A stretch of 12,835 nt of DNA from JANRKN01 sp033763435. Its GTDB lineage: Bacteria; Planctomycetota; Phycisphaerae; Phycisphaerales; UBA1924. The notes under the pieces were generated by a model. The model was not told the origin of the DNA, did no database searches, and saw only the letters and a list, made by a program, of their open reading frames with translations. Below, one piece after another: positions 1-6,307 of the stretch (within the stretch, counting starts at the first letter, position 1; each line of letters starts with the position of its first letter). Made by a program: the position numbers and the translations under genes. Location: contig JANRKN010000022.1 of NCBI GenBank assembly GCA_033763435.1, positions 1 to 12,835 on the forward strand, in the 5' to 3' direction.

Positions 1-2010
1 CAAGTCACCGACTGGACCAACGTCAACGGCGGTTCGTGGTTTGACCCGGCCAACTGGCAGGGCGGCATCGTCCCTCACGCCAACGGGCGGTCCGCGCGCT
101 TCCCCTCGGGGATGGTCATCACCGGCACCATCGACCTCAACAGCAGCGCCAGCATCGACACGCTGCAGGCCGAGACGCCCTGGACGTTCATCCGCATCGC
201 GGGCGGCAGCTTCCTCACCCTCAACGGCGCCTCGTCGCTGAACAACGGCTCGATCGACGTCAACCCCACATCGCTCTCGGCCAACAGCGGTCTGTCCATC
301 ACGGGCCCGCTCGCACTCACCGGCTCAGGCAGTATCCGCCTCAACGCTCCGCCGTCGGCCTTTCTCACCGCCGCGACGATCACCGGCACCGGCTCCCTCG
401 AGCACGGCGCCAATCACATCATCTTCGGGAGCGGGCAGATCAACGTGCCCGTCACCAATCACGGCATCATCGACGCCGCGTTCACGGGCCGGCAGCTCCG
501 CATCGGACGCAACGTCACGCAGTCCGCCGCGGGCCTGATGCGCGCGCGGCTCGGAGGCGTGCTCTTCCTCACCGGCAGCGGCGTCACGTTCTCGGGCGGA
601 ACGATCGAGGCGATCGGCGACGGGCGCGTCGAGATCAACTCCACGCCCACCTTCGACAACGTCACCCTCAAGGGCATCATCGACATCAAGGGCACTCTCC
701 GCCCCGGCGCGCAAGGCGTCGTCAACAGCGGCGTGCTCCGCGTCAACCCCGACAACCTCGCCTCCGTGCAGGGCATCATCCCTGTCGGAGCGATCTCGCC
801 CGTAATCTCCGGCACCGGCTCGATCGTGCTCGGCGCAAGCAACGCCGCCAACGCCGTGCTCTCAGGGCCCAGCAACACCGCCTTCGCGCTCACGCTCGGC
901 CCCGGTCAGACCGTCCGCGGGATGGGGCGCCTCTCGCTCACGATCATCAACCAGGGCACGATTCTCGCCGACAACCCCGCGGGCGTGCTCGACATCAACG
1001 CCGACCTCACGCAGCAGGGCGCGGGCTCGATCGCCGCGCAGAACGGCGCGGTCATCACCCTCCGCGGCAATCTCTCGGGCGGAACGCTCACCACCTCGGG
1101 CGCCTCACGCGTCGATGTCTCCGCGTTCGGCAGCATGACCGGCGTTACATCGAGCGCCACCCTCCATGTCCTCACGGGCATCGCTCTCACCGCAAACAAC
1201 ACCATCAATAACGGGCTGATCGTGCTCAACCCCACCGGCGCCAGCAGCGCGGCTTCGCTCCGCTTCGAGGCCCCCGCGGGCCTGAGCGGCACAGGCGTCG
1301 TGCGCATGGGCGGCACGCCCGCGGCGCCCGCGCGGGCCTCGATCATCGGCTCACCCGCCAACGCGCCCATCCCGCTGGGCGCGGGTCAGACCCTCACCGG
1401 CTCGGGCCGATTCAACGGCGCGCTGAGCATCGCCGGCACGCTCGCGCCCGGTGAACCCGCCGCGCCGCCCGCGCCGCTGGTCATCGGCGTCTTTGAAGGC
1501 AGCACCGCGCCGACCACGCTCCTGCCGAGCGCGACCGTCGTGATCGATGCGGCAGGCGCAGCGCCCGGCCAGTTCGACTCGCTTCGATTCAACGCGGGCG
1601 CAAATCTGGGCGGCAGGCTGGTCTTCAACCTCGTCCCGCCGCTCGCACCCACCGAGCCCTGCGCCGAGTTCGCGGTCGTGACGTCGACCGCGAGCAATCT
1701 CACGGGCCGCTTTGCGCAGGTGCAGCTCCCGGCCGACCCGCCCGGCGCGCGCTGGCGCGTGGCCTACGAGAGCAACGCGGTCGTCGTCAGGCTCACCTGC
1801 CCCGCCGACTTTGACGCCTCCTGCTTCGTCGATTCCGACGACTTCGCCGCGTTCAACGACGCCTTCGTGCTCGGGTGCACGGGCTTCAACGAGGACCCGT
1901 TCGGCGTGAATCCCGCCTGCCAGGCCTCGGCCGACTTTGACCAGTCCGGCTTCGTGGATTCCGACGACTACGCCGTGTTTGTCGAGGCCTTCGCCCAGGG
2001 CTGTCCGTAA
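1..2010 (+). CDS. Secreted beta-helical protein with C-terminal GC-type dockerin repeats (5'-partial)
   Basis: The reading frame is open from the first base, so the start codon and any signal peptide lie outside the window; 669 residues are visible. Residues 4-25 carry a W-x-G-x-W-x-DP-x-NW-x-x-G-x-VP pattern typical of secreted repeat proteins. Residues 30-590 are Gly/Ser/Thr/Asn-rich with many short beta-strand repeats (GTGSL, GAGSI, NQGTILA, LAPG). Two copies of an L-G-x-G-Q-T motif (299-311 and 459-471) resemble the beta-solenoid passenger repeats of autotransporters. The C-terminus has two dockerin-like calcium loops: D603-D605-S607-D611-D614 and D645-D647-S649-D653-D656, each followed by AF-x-x-GC. 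This matches the planctomycete 'GC-type dockerin' anchor. In loop one C608 replaces the usual Gly. No catalytic domain is visible; a surface, adhesion or matrix role is inference. No outer-membrane barrel follows, so it is not a classical autotransporter. Confidence 0.88.
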   Translation, partial: QVTDWTNVNGGSWFDPANWQGGIVPHANGRSARFPSGMVITGTIDLNSSASIDTLQAETPWTFIRIAGGSFLTLNGASSLNNGSIDVNPTSLSANSGLSITGPLALTGSGSIRLNAPPSAFLTAATITGTGSLEHGANHIIFGSGQINVPVTNHGIIDAAFTGRQLRIGRNVTQSAAGLMRARLGGVLFLTGSGVTFSGGTIEAIGDGRVEINSTPTFDNVTLKGIIDIKGTLRPGAQGVVNSGVLRVNPDNLASVQGIIPVGAISPVISGTGSIVLGASNAANAVLSGPSNTAFALTLGPGQTVRGMGRLSLTIINQGTILADNPAGVLDINADLTQQGAGSIAAQNGAVITLRGNLSGGTLTTSGASRVDVSAFGSMTGVTSSATLHVLTGIALTANNTINNGLIVLNPTGASSAASLRFEAPAGLSGTGVVRMGGTPAAPARASIIGSPANAPIPLGAGQTLTGSGRFNGALSIAGTLAPGEPAAPPAPLVIGVFEGSTAPTTLLPSATVVIDAAGAAPGQFDSLRFNAGANLGGRLVFNLVPPLAPTEPCAEFAVVTSTASNLTGRFAQVQLPADPPGARWRVAYESNAVVVRLTCPADFDASCFVDSDDFAAFNDAFVLGCTGFNEDPFGVNPACQASADFDQSGFVDSDDYAVFVEAFAQGCP

Positions 2011-2029
2011 GCGTCCCATCCCACGCCTC

Positions 2030-2059
2030 GCCCGGGGGTCGAAATCTCGACGTCCGGGC
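2030..2059 (+). terminator. Strong hairpin after the dockerin gene, possible terminator
   Basis: It begins 20 bases after the TAA stop. The outer stem is GCCCGG (2030-2035) with CCGGGC (2054-2059). A G-T wobble and one G-G mismatch follow, then an inner stem GTCGA (2038-2042) with TCGAC (2047-2051) closed by an AATC loop. No T-run follows, so it is not a textbook intrinsic terminator. It may end or protect the upstream transcript. It also lies 22 bases before the methyltransferase start and could affect that gene's translation. Confidence 0.45.
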
Positions 2060-2081
2060 CCGGCGCGGTCGATGCTCGTGC

Positions 2082-2993
2082 GTGAGCATTGAACTTCAGC
2101 CTCAACCCGGCCTCGCGCGCCAACCCGGTCCGGCGCTCGAACGTCTCTCGCCCGCCGAGGAAGACCGCCGCGCCGCGGTCACCGGCCGGGTCTGCCCGGT
2201 CGTCAGCGAGGCCGACCGCGTCCGCGTCCGGTCCGCCTTCGGCGCCGGGCCCGACGCGGAGCTCACCGCCCTCGTCGCCTCGTGGTACACGCCCCCGGCG
2301 TGGGTGCAGGGGTACATCGACTTCGAGGACGCGGTCTTCCTCGCCGATGCCGTCACGTCGCTCAGGCCCTCGCGGGTCATCGAGATCGGCACCGCCAGCG
2401 GCTTCTCGACCGCGATCCTCCTCCGCGCGCTCGCGCACCTTGGCGTCGCGCCCGCCGACGGCCCCGCGCTGCACACCTTCGACATCTCGCCTCACTGTTA
2501 CTTTGACCCCGCCCGGCCCGTCGGCAGCGCCGTCGAGGCGATGTGCCCCGAGCTCGCGCCGAACGTCCGAATCCACGCCAAGGCCGACGCGCGCGACGCC
2601 GCGAAGCTCTTCGCCCAAAGCCCCGTCACGCTCGCGTTCATCGACGGCGATCACCGTCACCCCTGGCCCATCCTCGACCTCGTCCGCCTCTGGCCCGCGC
2701 TTGCGCCCGGCGCGTGGGTCATCCTGCACGACGTGAACCTGCCCGCGATCGCCGCCTGGCGCGAAGGCCTTGAAGGCCGGCCTCTGGACTGGCACCACAC
2801 GGGCCCGTCGCGGCTGCTCAAGGGCTGGCCCTTCGAGCGCGTGCGGTTTCTGACGGGCTGGACGAACATCGCCGCGGTCCGCGTGCCCGACGACAAGTCC
2901 GACCTCGCGACGCTCAAGGCGCTGCTGCGCGGGCCGATCCTCGCGGCGCACGAGTGCGAACTCAAGCCCGCCGAGCGGGCCGAACTCGAGTGA
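2082..2993 (+). CDS. Class I SAM-dependent methyltransferase (Methyltransf_24-like)
   Basis: The product is 303 residues. The Rossmann-type SAM site is motif I V-I-E-I-G-T-A-S-G-F-S at residues 99-109. An acidic strand end follows at HTFDIS (131-136). The FIDGDH segment (187-191 and flanks) and LHDV (215-218) are typical of the Methyltransf_24 / CmcI-like group of class I enzymes. The first 45 residues are low-complexity and probably not part of the fold. There is no signal peptide or membrane segment, so it is likely cytoplasmic. The substrate cannot be read from sequence; relatives often sit in glycan or small-molecule modification loci, but nothing here supports that. The GTG start at 2082 has no clear Shine-Dalgarno, and no in-frame ATG or GTG lies between the previous stop and 2082. 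The true start is uncertain and could be a rarer codon or a downstream one. It converges with the DUF1501 gene, with 39 bases between the stops. Confidence 0.85.
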   Translation: MSIELQPQPGLARQPGPALERLSPAEEDRRAAVTGRVCPVVSEADRVRVRSAFGAGPDAELTALVASWYTPPAWVQGYIDFEDAVFLADAVTSLRPSRVIEIGTASGFSTAILLRALAHLGVAPADGPALHTFDISPHCYFDPARPVGSAVEAMCPELAPNVRIHAKADARDAAKLFAQSPVTLAFIDGDHRHPWPILDLVRLWPALAPGAWVILHDVNLPAIAAWREGLEGRPLDWHHTGPSRLLKGWPFERVRFLTGWTNIAAVRVPDDKSDLATLKALLRGPILAAHECELKPAERAELE

Positions 2994-3032
2994 TCGACGC
3001 CGAGCGTTCCCCTCAACCGCGACTCTTCAGGC

Positions 3033-4388
3033 TCACGCGGGCTTGATGACGCTCAGCGGGCGGTACGAGCCTTCGAGGATCGTCTTCGCGTCGGCCTTGA
3101 GCCAGCCGTCGAGGATCCCGGCGTAGACCTCACGGAAGTCGATCAGGTACTTGAGGTCGCCCTGGTCGAGGTCCTTGAGCGAGGGGTGGTCGCCGTGGAC
3201 GCCCGCCTTGACCATCGAGCCGAAGAGGAACATGGGCGCCGCGGTCCCGTGGTCGGTGCCCTGGCTCGCGTTCTGTCCGACACGCCGGCCGAACTCCGAG
3301 AACGACATCGTGAGCACGCGGTCGGCGTTGCCGTGCGCCTTGAGGTCGCGATAGAACGCGCTGACGGCCTGCGCGAGCTGGCCGAGCAGGTTCGAGTGCC
3401 GGCCCTGCGCGCCGCCCTGACCCGCGTGCGTGTCGAACCCGCCGTGCTGCACGTAATACACGCGCGTCTTGAGCCCCGCGCGGATCATCGACGACACCAT
3501 CGCCAGCTGCTGCCCGACCTGATTGCCCGGGAACTGGACTTGGGGCCGGATCGCCACGGCCTTGCGGATCAGGTCTGAGCTGACCTGCGCGTCCAGGCTC
3601 GTGCGCAGCAGGAACGCGGCGTTGGTTTCTTCTTCACCGCCCGCGTCGCCCCCGCGACGCTGCAGCGCGTGGTACGGATCGCGCAGCGCCTCGTGGATGT
3701 CCTCGCCCGACCAGCGGAACAGGTCCGCGCTCTCGAAGCTCACGGGCTTGATCTGCCGGCCCTGCATCGCCAGAGGCGCGCTCCGGCCGATCGCGATCCC
3801 GGGCGGGCCCCCCGTCGCGGGCTTGGTGCCCTCACCCTTGGCTGGCGCCTTGTCGACGCGCCCGCTCTCGCCCTTGCCGAAGCCGCAGCACTCGCTGTCG
3901 AAGTACCGCCCGAGCCAGCCGTCGCCGGTCGCGGTCGTGTCGGCGGTGTGCCAGATGTCCATGCTCTTGAAGTGCGAGCGGTTGGGGTTGGGATAGCCCA
4001 CGCCCTGCACGAGCGCCATCATGCCCTCGTCGTAGAGCTCCTTGAAGCCGGTCATGCCCGGGTGCAGGCCGATGCCCTCGGAGCCTGACAGCGTGAGGAC
4101 CTGATTCTGCGGGATCGCGATGCCCGGGCGGAGGCGGTAGTACTCGGGCGCGCCGAAGGGCACGACGGTGTTGAGCCCGTCGTTGCCGCCCGAGAGCTGC
4201 ACGACGACGAGGATGTGATCGTCGGGCACGCCGGGCAGCGAGCTGGTGCCCGCGGCCAGGAGCGCGTTGTTCATCGCGCTCGCCGACGAGTTCAGGAACC
4301 ACGGCACGGTCGCCGCAGCGGACGCCATCGTCAGCCCGTTCCAGAGGAACTCACGCCGCGTGAATGCCGAGAAGCCGTCCTGAGCCAT
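3033..4388 (-). CDS. DUF1501 family protein, Tat-exported
   Basis: The 451-residue product belongs to DUF1501, an alkaline-phosphatase-superfamily-like group of unknown function that is abundant in Planctomycetota. The N-terminus is a twin-arginine signal: TRREFLWNG at 10-18, then the hydrophobic stretch LTMASAAATVPWFL. This predicts export in folded form. Family motifs seen are VQLSGGNDGLN (63-73), GYPNPNRSHF, HGGFDTH (315-321), SEFGRR (364-369) and GTDHGT (377-382). The His/Asp set is consistent with a metal site, but no activity is established. The ATG at 4388 is chosen because GGGAG lies 8 bases upstream and it places the Tat motif at residue 10. A longer frame reaching 4523 would add 45 Arg-rich residues and overlap the DUF1800 stop. 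The gap to the upstream DUF1800 gene is 101 bases, so the two are probably cotranscribed, as is usual for this pair. Confidence 0.92.
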   Translation of the reverse strand: MAQDGFSAFTRREFLWNGLTMASAAATVPWFLNSSASAMNNALLAAGTSSLPGVPDDHILVVVQLSGGNDGLNTVVPFGAPEYYRLRPGIAIPQNQVLTLSGSEGIGLHPGMTGFKELYDEGMMALVQGVGYPNPNRSHFKSMDIWHTADTTATGDGWLGRYFDSECCGFGKGESGRVDKAPAKGEGTKPATGGPPGIAIGRSAPLAMQGRQIKPVSFESADLFRWSGEDIHEALRDPYHALQRRGGDAGGEEETNAAFLLRTSLDAQVSSDLIRKAVAIRPQVQFPGNQVGQQLAMVSSMIRAGLKTRVYYVQHGGFDTHAGQGGAQGRHSNLLGQLAQAVSAFYRDLKAHGNADRVLTMSFSEFGRRVGQNASQGTDHGTAAPMFLFGSMVKAGVHGDHPSLKDLDQGDLKYLIDFREVYAGILDGWLKADAKTILEGSYRPLSVIKPA

Positions 4389-4396
4389 GGTCAACA

Positions 4397-4401
4397 CTCC
4401 C
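4397..4401 (-). promoter_or_regulatory. Ribosome binding site deciding the DUF1501 start
   Basis: On the minus strand GGGAG sits 8 bases before the ATG at 4388. It supports the shorter start, which puts the Tat motif at the N-terminus. Confidence 0.6.
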
Positions 4402-4489
4402 GTGCTGCGAACCGTTCGAATCCGTCTGACTGAAGCCCGAACCCCGCCGACCGAACCCGAGAACCACCGCGCGCTCCGACCCCCGAACC

Positions 4490-6085
4490 TCAGCAGAGCT
4501 GATACTCGGGCATCGACGTGCACAGCAGAAGCATGCCCGTCACCGAATCGGTCGTGAGGCGCCCGTTGGCTTTCTTGAGGAACGTCGCCATCGCGTCTCG
4601 CCCGGCCTGCGGGCTGACGCCCACGGTCAGCCGGAGCAGATAGTCCGCAACCGCCGCCGGATCGCGCTCCGAGCCCGGGCTGGCCTTGGCCAGTTCGCCC
4701 AGCAGCGGCATCGGGTCAAAGCGCATCGTGTCCGCTGTCGAGTCGTAGCCCTGAGGCTTCTTGCCCGTGAGCAGGAACGCCATGATGTTCTGGCGCACGA
4801 ACATCGTCGAGGTGTTCACCCACGAGCGCCCGCCGTCCCAGCCCTTCACGCTCGGGGGCATGAACAGGTTCTGGCCCATGAGGTCGAGCGCGTCGTTGAG
4901 AATGCCCAAGTCCCGCACCGGCGCATTGAGCGAGCGCACCGCACCCACCACCAGCTGCACCGGGCTCTTGATCTGCTGGTTCATGATCCGCGGGTGATAG
5001 AACGACCGCGCGAGGAACAGCCGGCGCAGCACCGGCCTCAGCTCGTACCGGCCCGAGGCCAGGCCCCGCGCCATCTCGCTGATCAGCCCGCGCTGGTGGG
5101 GCTTGAGCTGGTTCATCGGCGCCCGCTCGGGCGTGGGGATCTCTTCCACGAAGAAGTGGTACAGCTTGCGCGCGACGAACTGCGAGCACTCCGCGCGCGC
5201 CAGGATCGCGTCGACGAACTCATCGCCGTTCATGTTGCCCGACGCGCCCAGGATCCGCTTCATGCCCGTGTCGTGGTTGCGCTCGTCGAGATAGAACGCA
5301 TCGTCGCGGAACGTGTAGCCCGTGAGCGCCCGCGCGCCCTCCTTGATGTCCTGCTCGGTGTAGTTCCCGATCCCGAGCGCGAACAGCTCCATGATCTCAC
5401 GCGCGAGGTTCTCGTTGGGCCGGCCCTTGCGAGAGTCGTTGTTGTCCAGGTACGCGATCATCGCCGGGTCGCGGATGATCCCCCGCAGCAGCCTCTCGAA
5501 CGAGCCCGCGGCCTCGCGCCGGAACAGCTCGTTCTGCAGCAGCATGTGGTACGAGTCTTCGATCGTCCGGTAGTTGGTCGCAAAGTGCCCGTGCCAGAAC
5601 AGCGTCAGCTTCTCCTCGAGCGGGCGGCCCGTCTCGATCATCCGCTTGAGCCACCACTTCTGGATCTCGGCCATCTGGCGCCGATCCTCGCCCTCGCGCT
5701 GCTGACGCATCCGCCGAAGCTCCGCCAGCCGGTCCTCGTTGCCCGACCGTCGCGCCTCGTTGTACGCGCGGCGTTCTTCCTCGCTCGGCGGCCTCATGAT
5801 GTCGTTGCTGAACTTGTCCAGCGCGCCGCCCTCGGCGGGCACCTTGTCAAAGTCCAGGAGATAGTCCACCGACTTCTCTGGCCCCCAGGTCGCGAGAGTC
5901 TGGATCTGCTGAGGCGTCCCGCCGAAGCCCGCGCGCCAGAGCAGGTGACGGGCCTGCTCGTACCCGAACTCGGCGGGTTTGATGGGCGTGAGCGTGGAGT
6001 CAATCTTTGCGCCGGCGCCGTCGTCGCGCATCGAAGCCGTGCGGATCGTCGCCTTGCCCTGCTCGGTCCCTGGCTGTGCCTGCAT
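4490..6085 (-). CDS. DUF1800 family protein
   Basis: The 531-residue product is a full-length DUF1800 protein. Family landmarks are HLLWRAGFG (47-55), LTLFWHGHFATN (around 160-171), NELFRR (185-190), YLDNN (212-216), NENLAREIMELF (224-235), LTGYTF (254-259), KLYHFFV (307-313) and, near the C-terminus, the MPPSVKGWDGG and W-x-N-T-S-T segments. Residues 101-141 form a highly charged Glu/Arg-rich, probably helical insertion between the N-terminal motif and the FWHGHF block. No clear signal peptide is seen; residues 1-38 are polar. Biochemical function is unknown. DUF1800 and DUF1501 genes are adjacent in many planctomycetes and other bacteria, and here DUF1800 comes first, suggesting a joint extracytoplasmic role (inference). 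The ATG at 6085 is preceded by GGAGGA at a 6-base gap. A second Met at residue 19 is possible but has no comparable ribosome site. Confidence 0.93.
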   Translation of the reverse strand: MQAQPGTEQGKATIRTASMRDDGAGAKIDSTLTPIKPAEFGYEQARHLLWRAGFGGTPQQIQTLATWGPEKSVDYLLDFDKVPAEGGALDKFSNDIMRPPSEEERRAYNEARRSGNEDRLAELRRMRQQREGEDRRQMAEIQKWWLKRMIETGRPLEEKLTLFWHGHFATNYRTIEDSYHMLLQNELFRREAAGSFERLLRGIIRDPAMIAYLDNNDSRKGRPNENLAREIMELFALGIGNYTEQDIKEGARALTGYTFRDDAFYLDERNHDTGMKRILGASGNMNGDEFVDAILARAECSQFVARKLYHFFVEEIPTPERAPMNQLKPHQRGLISEMARGLASGRYELRPVLRRLFLARSFYHPRIMNQQIKSPVQLVVGAVRSLNAPVRDLGILNDALDLMGQNLFMPPSVKGWDGGRSWVNTSTMFVRQNIMAFLLTGKKPQGYDSTADTMRFDPMPLLGELAKASPGSERDPAAVADYLLRLTVGVSPQAGRDAMATFLKKANGRLTTDSVTGMLLLCTSMPEYQLC

Positions 6086-6091
6086 CGCGCG

Positions 6092-6097
6092 TCCTCC
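6092..6097 (-). promoter_or_regulatory. Ribosome binding site of the DUF1800 gene
   Basis: A consensus GGAGGA on the minus strand lies 6 bases before the ATG at 6085, fixing that start over Met19. Confidence 0.65.
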
Positions 6098-6105
6098 GCG
6101 GTTCG

Positions 6106-6135
6106 CCCCGCCCCGCCGATCCCACTCCCTCGCCC
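6106..6135 (-). other. G-quadruplex-capable tract in the DUF1800 leader
   Basis: Five C-runs on the plus strand (6106-6109, 6111-6114, 6121-6123, 6127-6129, 6133-6135) are G-runs in the sense strand of the DUF1800 mRNA, with loops of 1, 6, 3 and 3 bases. This fits the usual G3+N1-7 pattern and lies just upstream of the Shine-Dalgarno. An eight-C homopolymer follows at 6152-6159. Folding and any role are not shown. Confidence 0.4.
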
Positions 6136-6189
6136 GGACCGCCTAACGCGGCCCCCCCCGGTCTATTTCCCCGGCGCGGGTTTCCGCTG

Positions 6190-6207
6190 CGGGCGAGCTC
6201 TCGCCCG
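6190..6207. repeat. Perfect 7-bp inverted repeat hairpin
   Basis: CGGGCGA (6190-6196), loop GCTC, TCGCCCG (6201-6207). It lies downstream of ctaA and upstream of DUF1800. It may be a second transcript-end or mRNA-processing hairpin, but no T-run is attached. Confidence 0.4.
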
Positions 6208-6236
6208 TGAGCATCCCATGGATCGGTCCGAACCGC

Positions 6237-6262
6237 AAGCCCGCCCGCCTCTTCGCGGGCTT
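6237..6262 (-). terminator. ctaA: Terminator-like hairpin downstream of ctaA
   Basis: AAGCCCGC (6237-6244) pairs perfectly with GCGGGCTT (6255-6262) across a 10-base loop, 45 bases past the ctaA stop. In the ctaA direction only two T residues end the stem; on the plus strand TTATT follows. It plausibly separates ctaA transcription from the downstream DUF1800-DUF1501 unit. Confidence 0.5.
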
Positions 6263-6307
6263 ATTCGTGCGGGTTGCCGTCGCTTGGGCGCCTCGCGACG
6301 GTCAGAT

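Noticed and set aside
1..2010. Classical type V autotransporter
   Set aside because: The beta-solenoid repeats resemble passenger domains, but the C-terminus is a dockerin pair and no membrane barrel follows.
1968..2951. A 327-codon minus-strand frame opposite the methyltransferase
   Set aside because: The plus-strand frame has a clear SAM-binding motif; the antisense product is low-complexity and overlaps the intergenic hairpin.
4389..4523. Upstream extension of DUF1501 by 45 residues
   Set aside because: It would bury the Tat motif and overlap the DUF1800 stop; the ATG at 4388 has GGGAG at good spacing.
6152..6159. Eight-C homopolymer as a phase-variation tract
   Set aside because: It is intergenic, so slippage would not change a frame. 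It sits too far from a recognisable promoter to argue for spacing control, and may be sequencing-sensitive.
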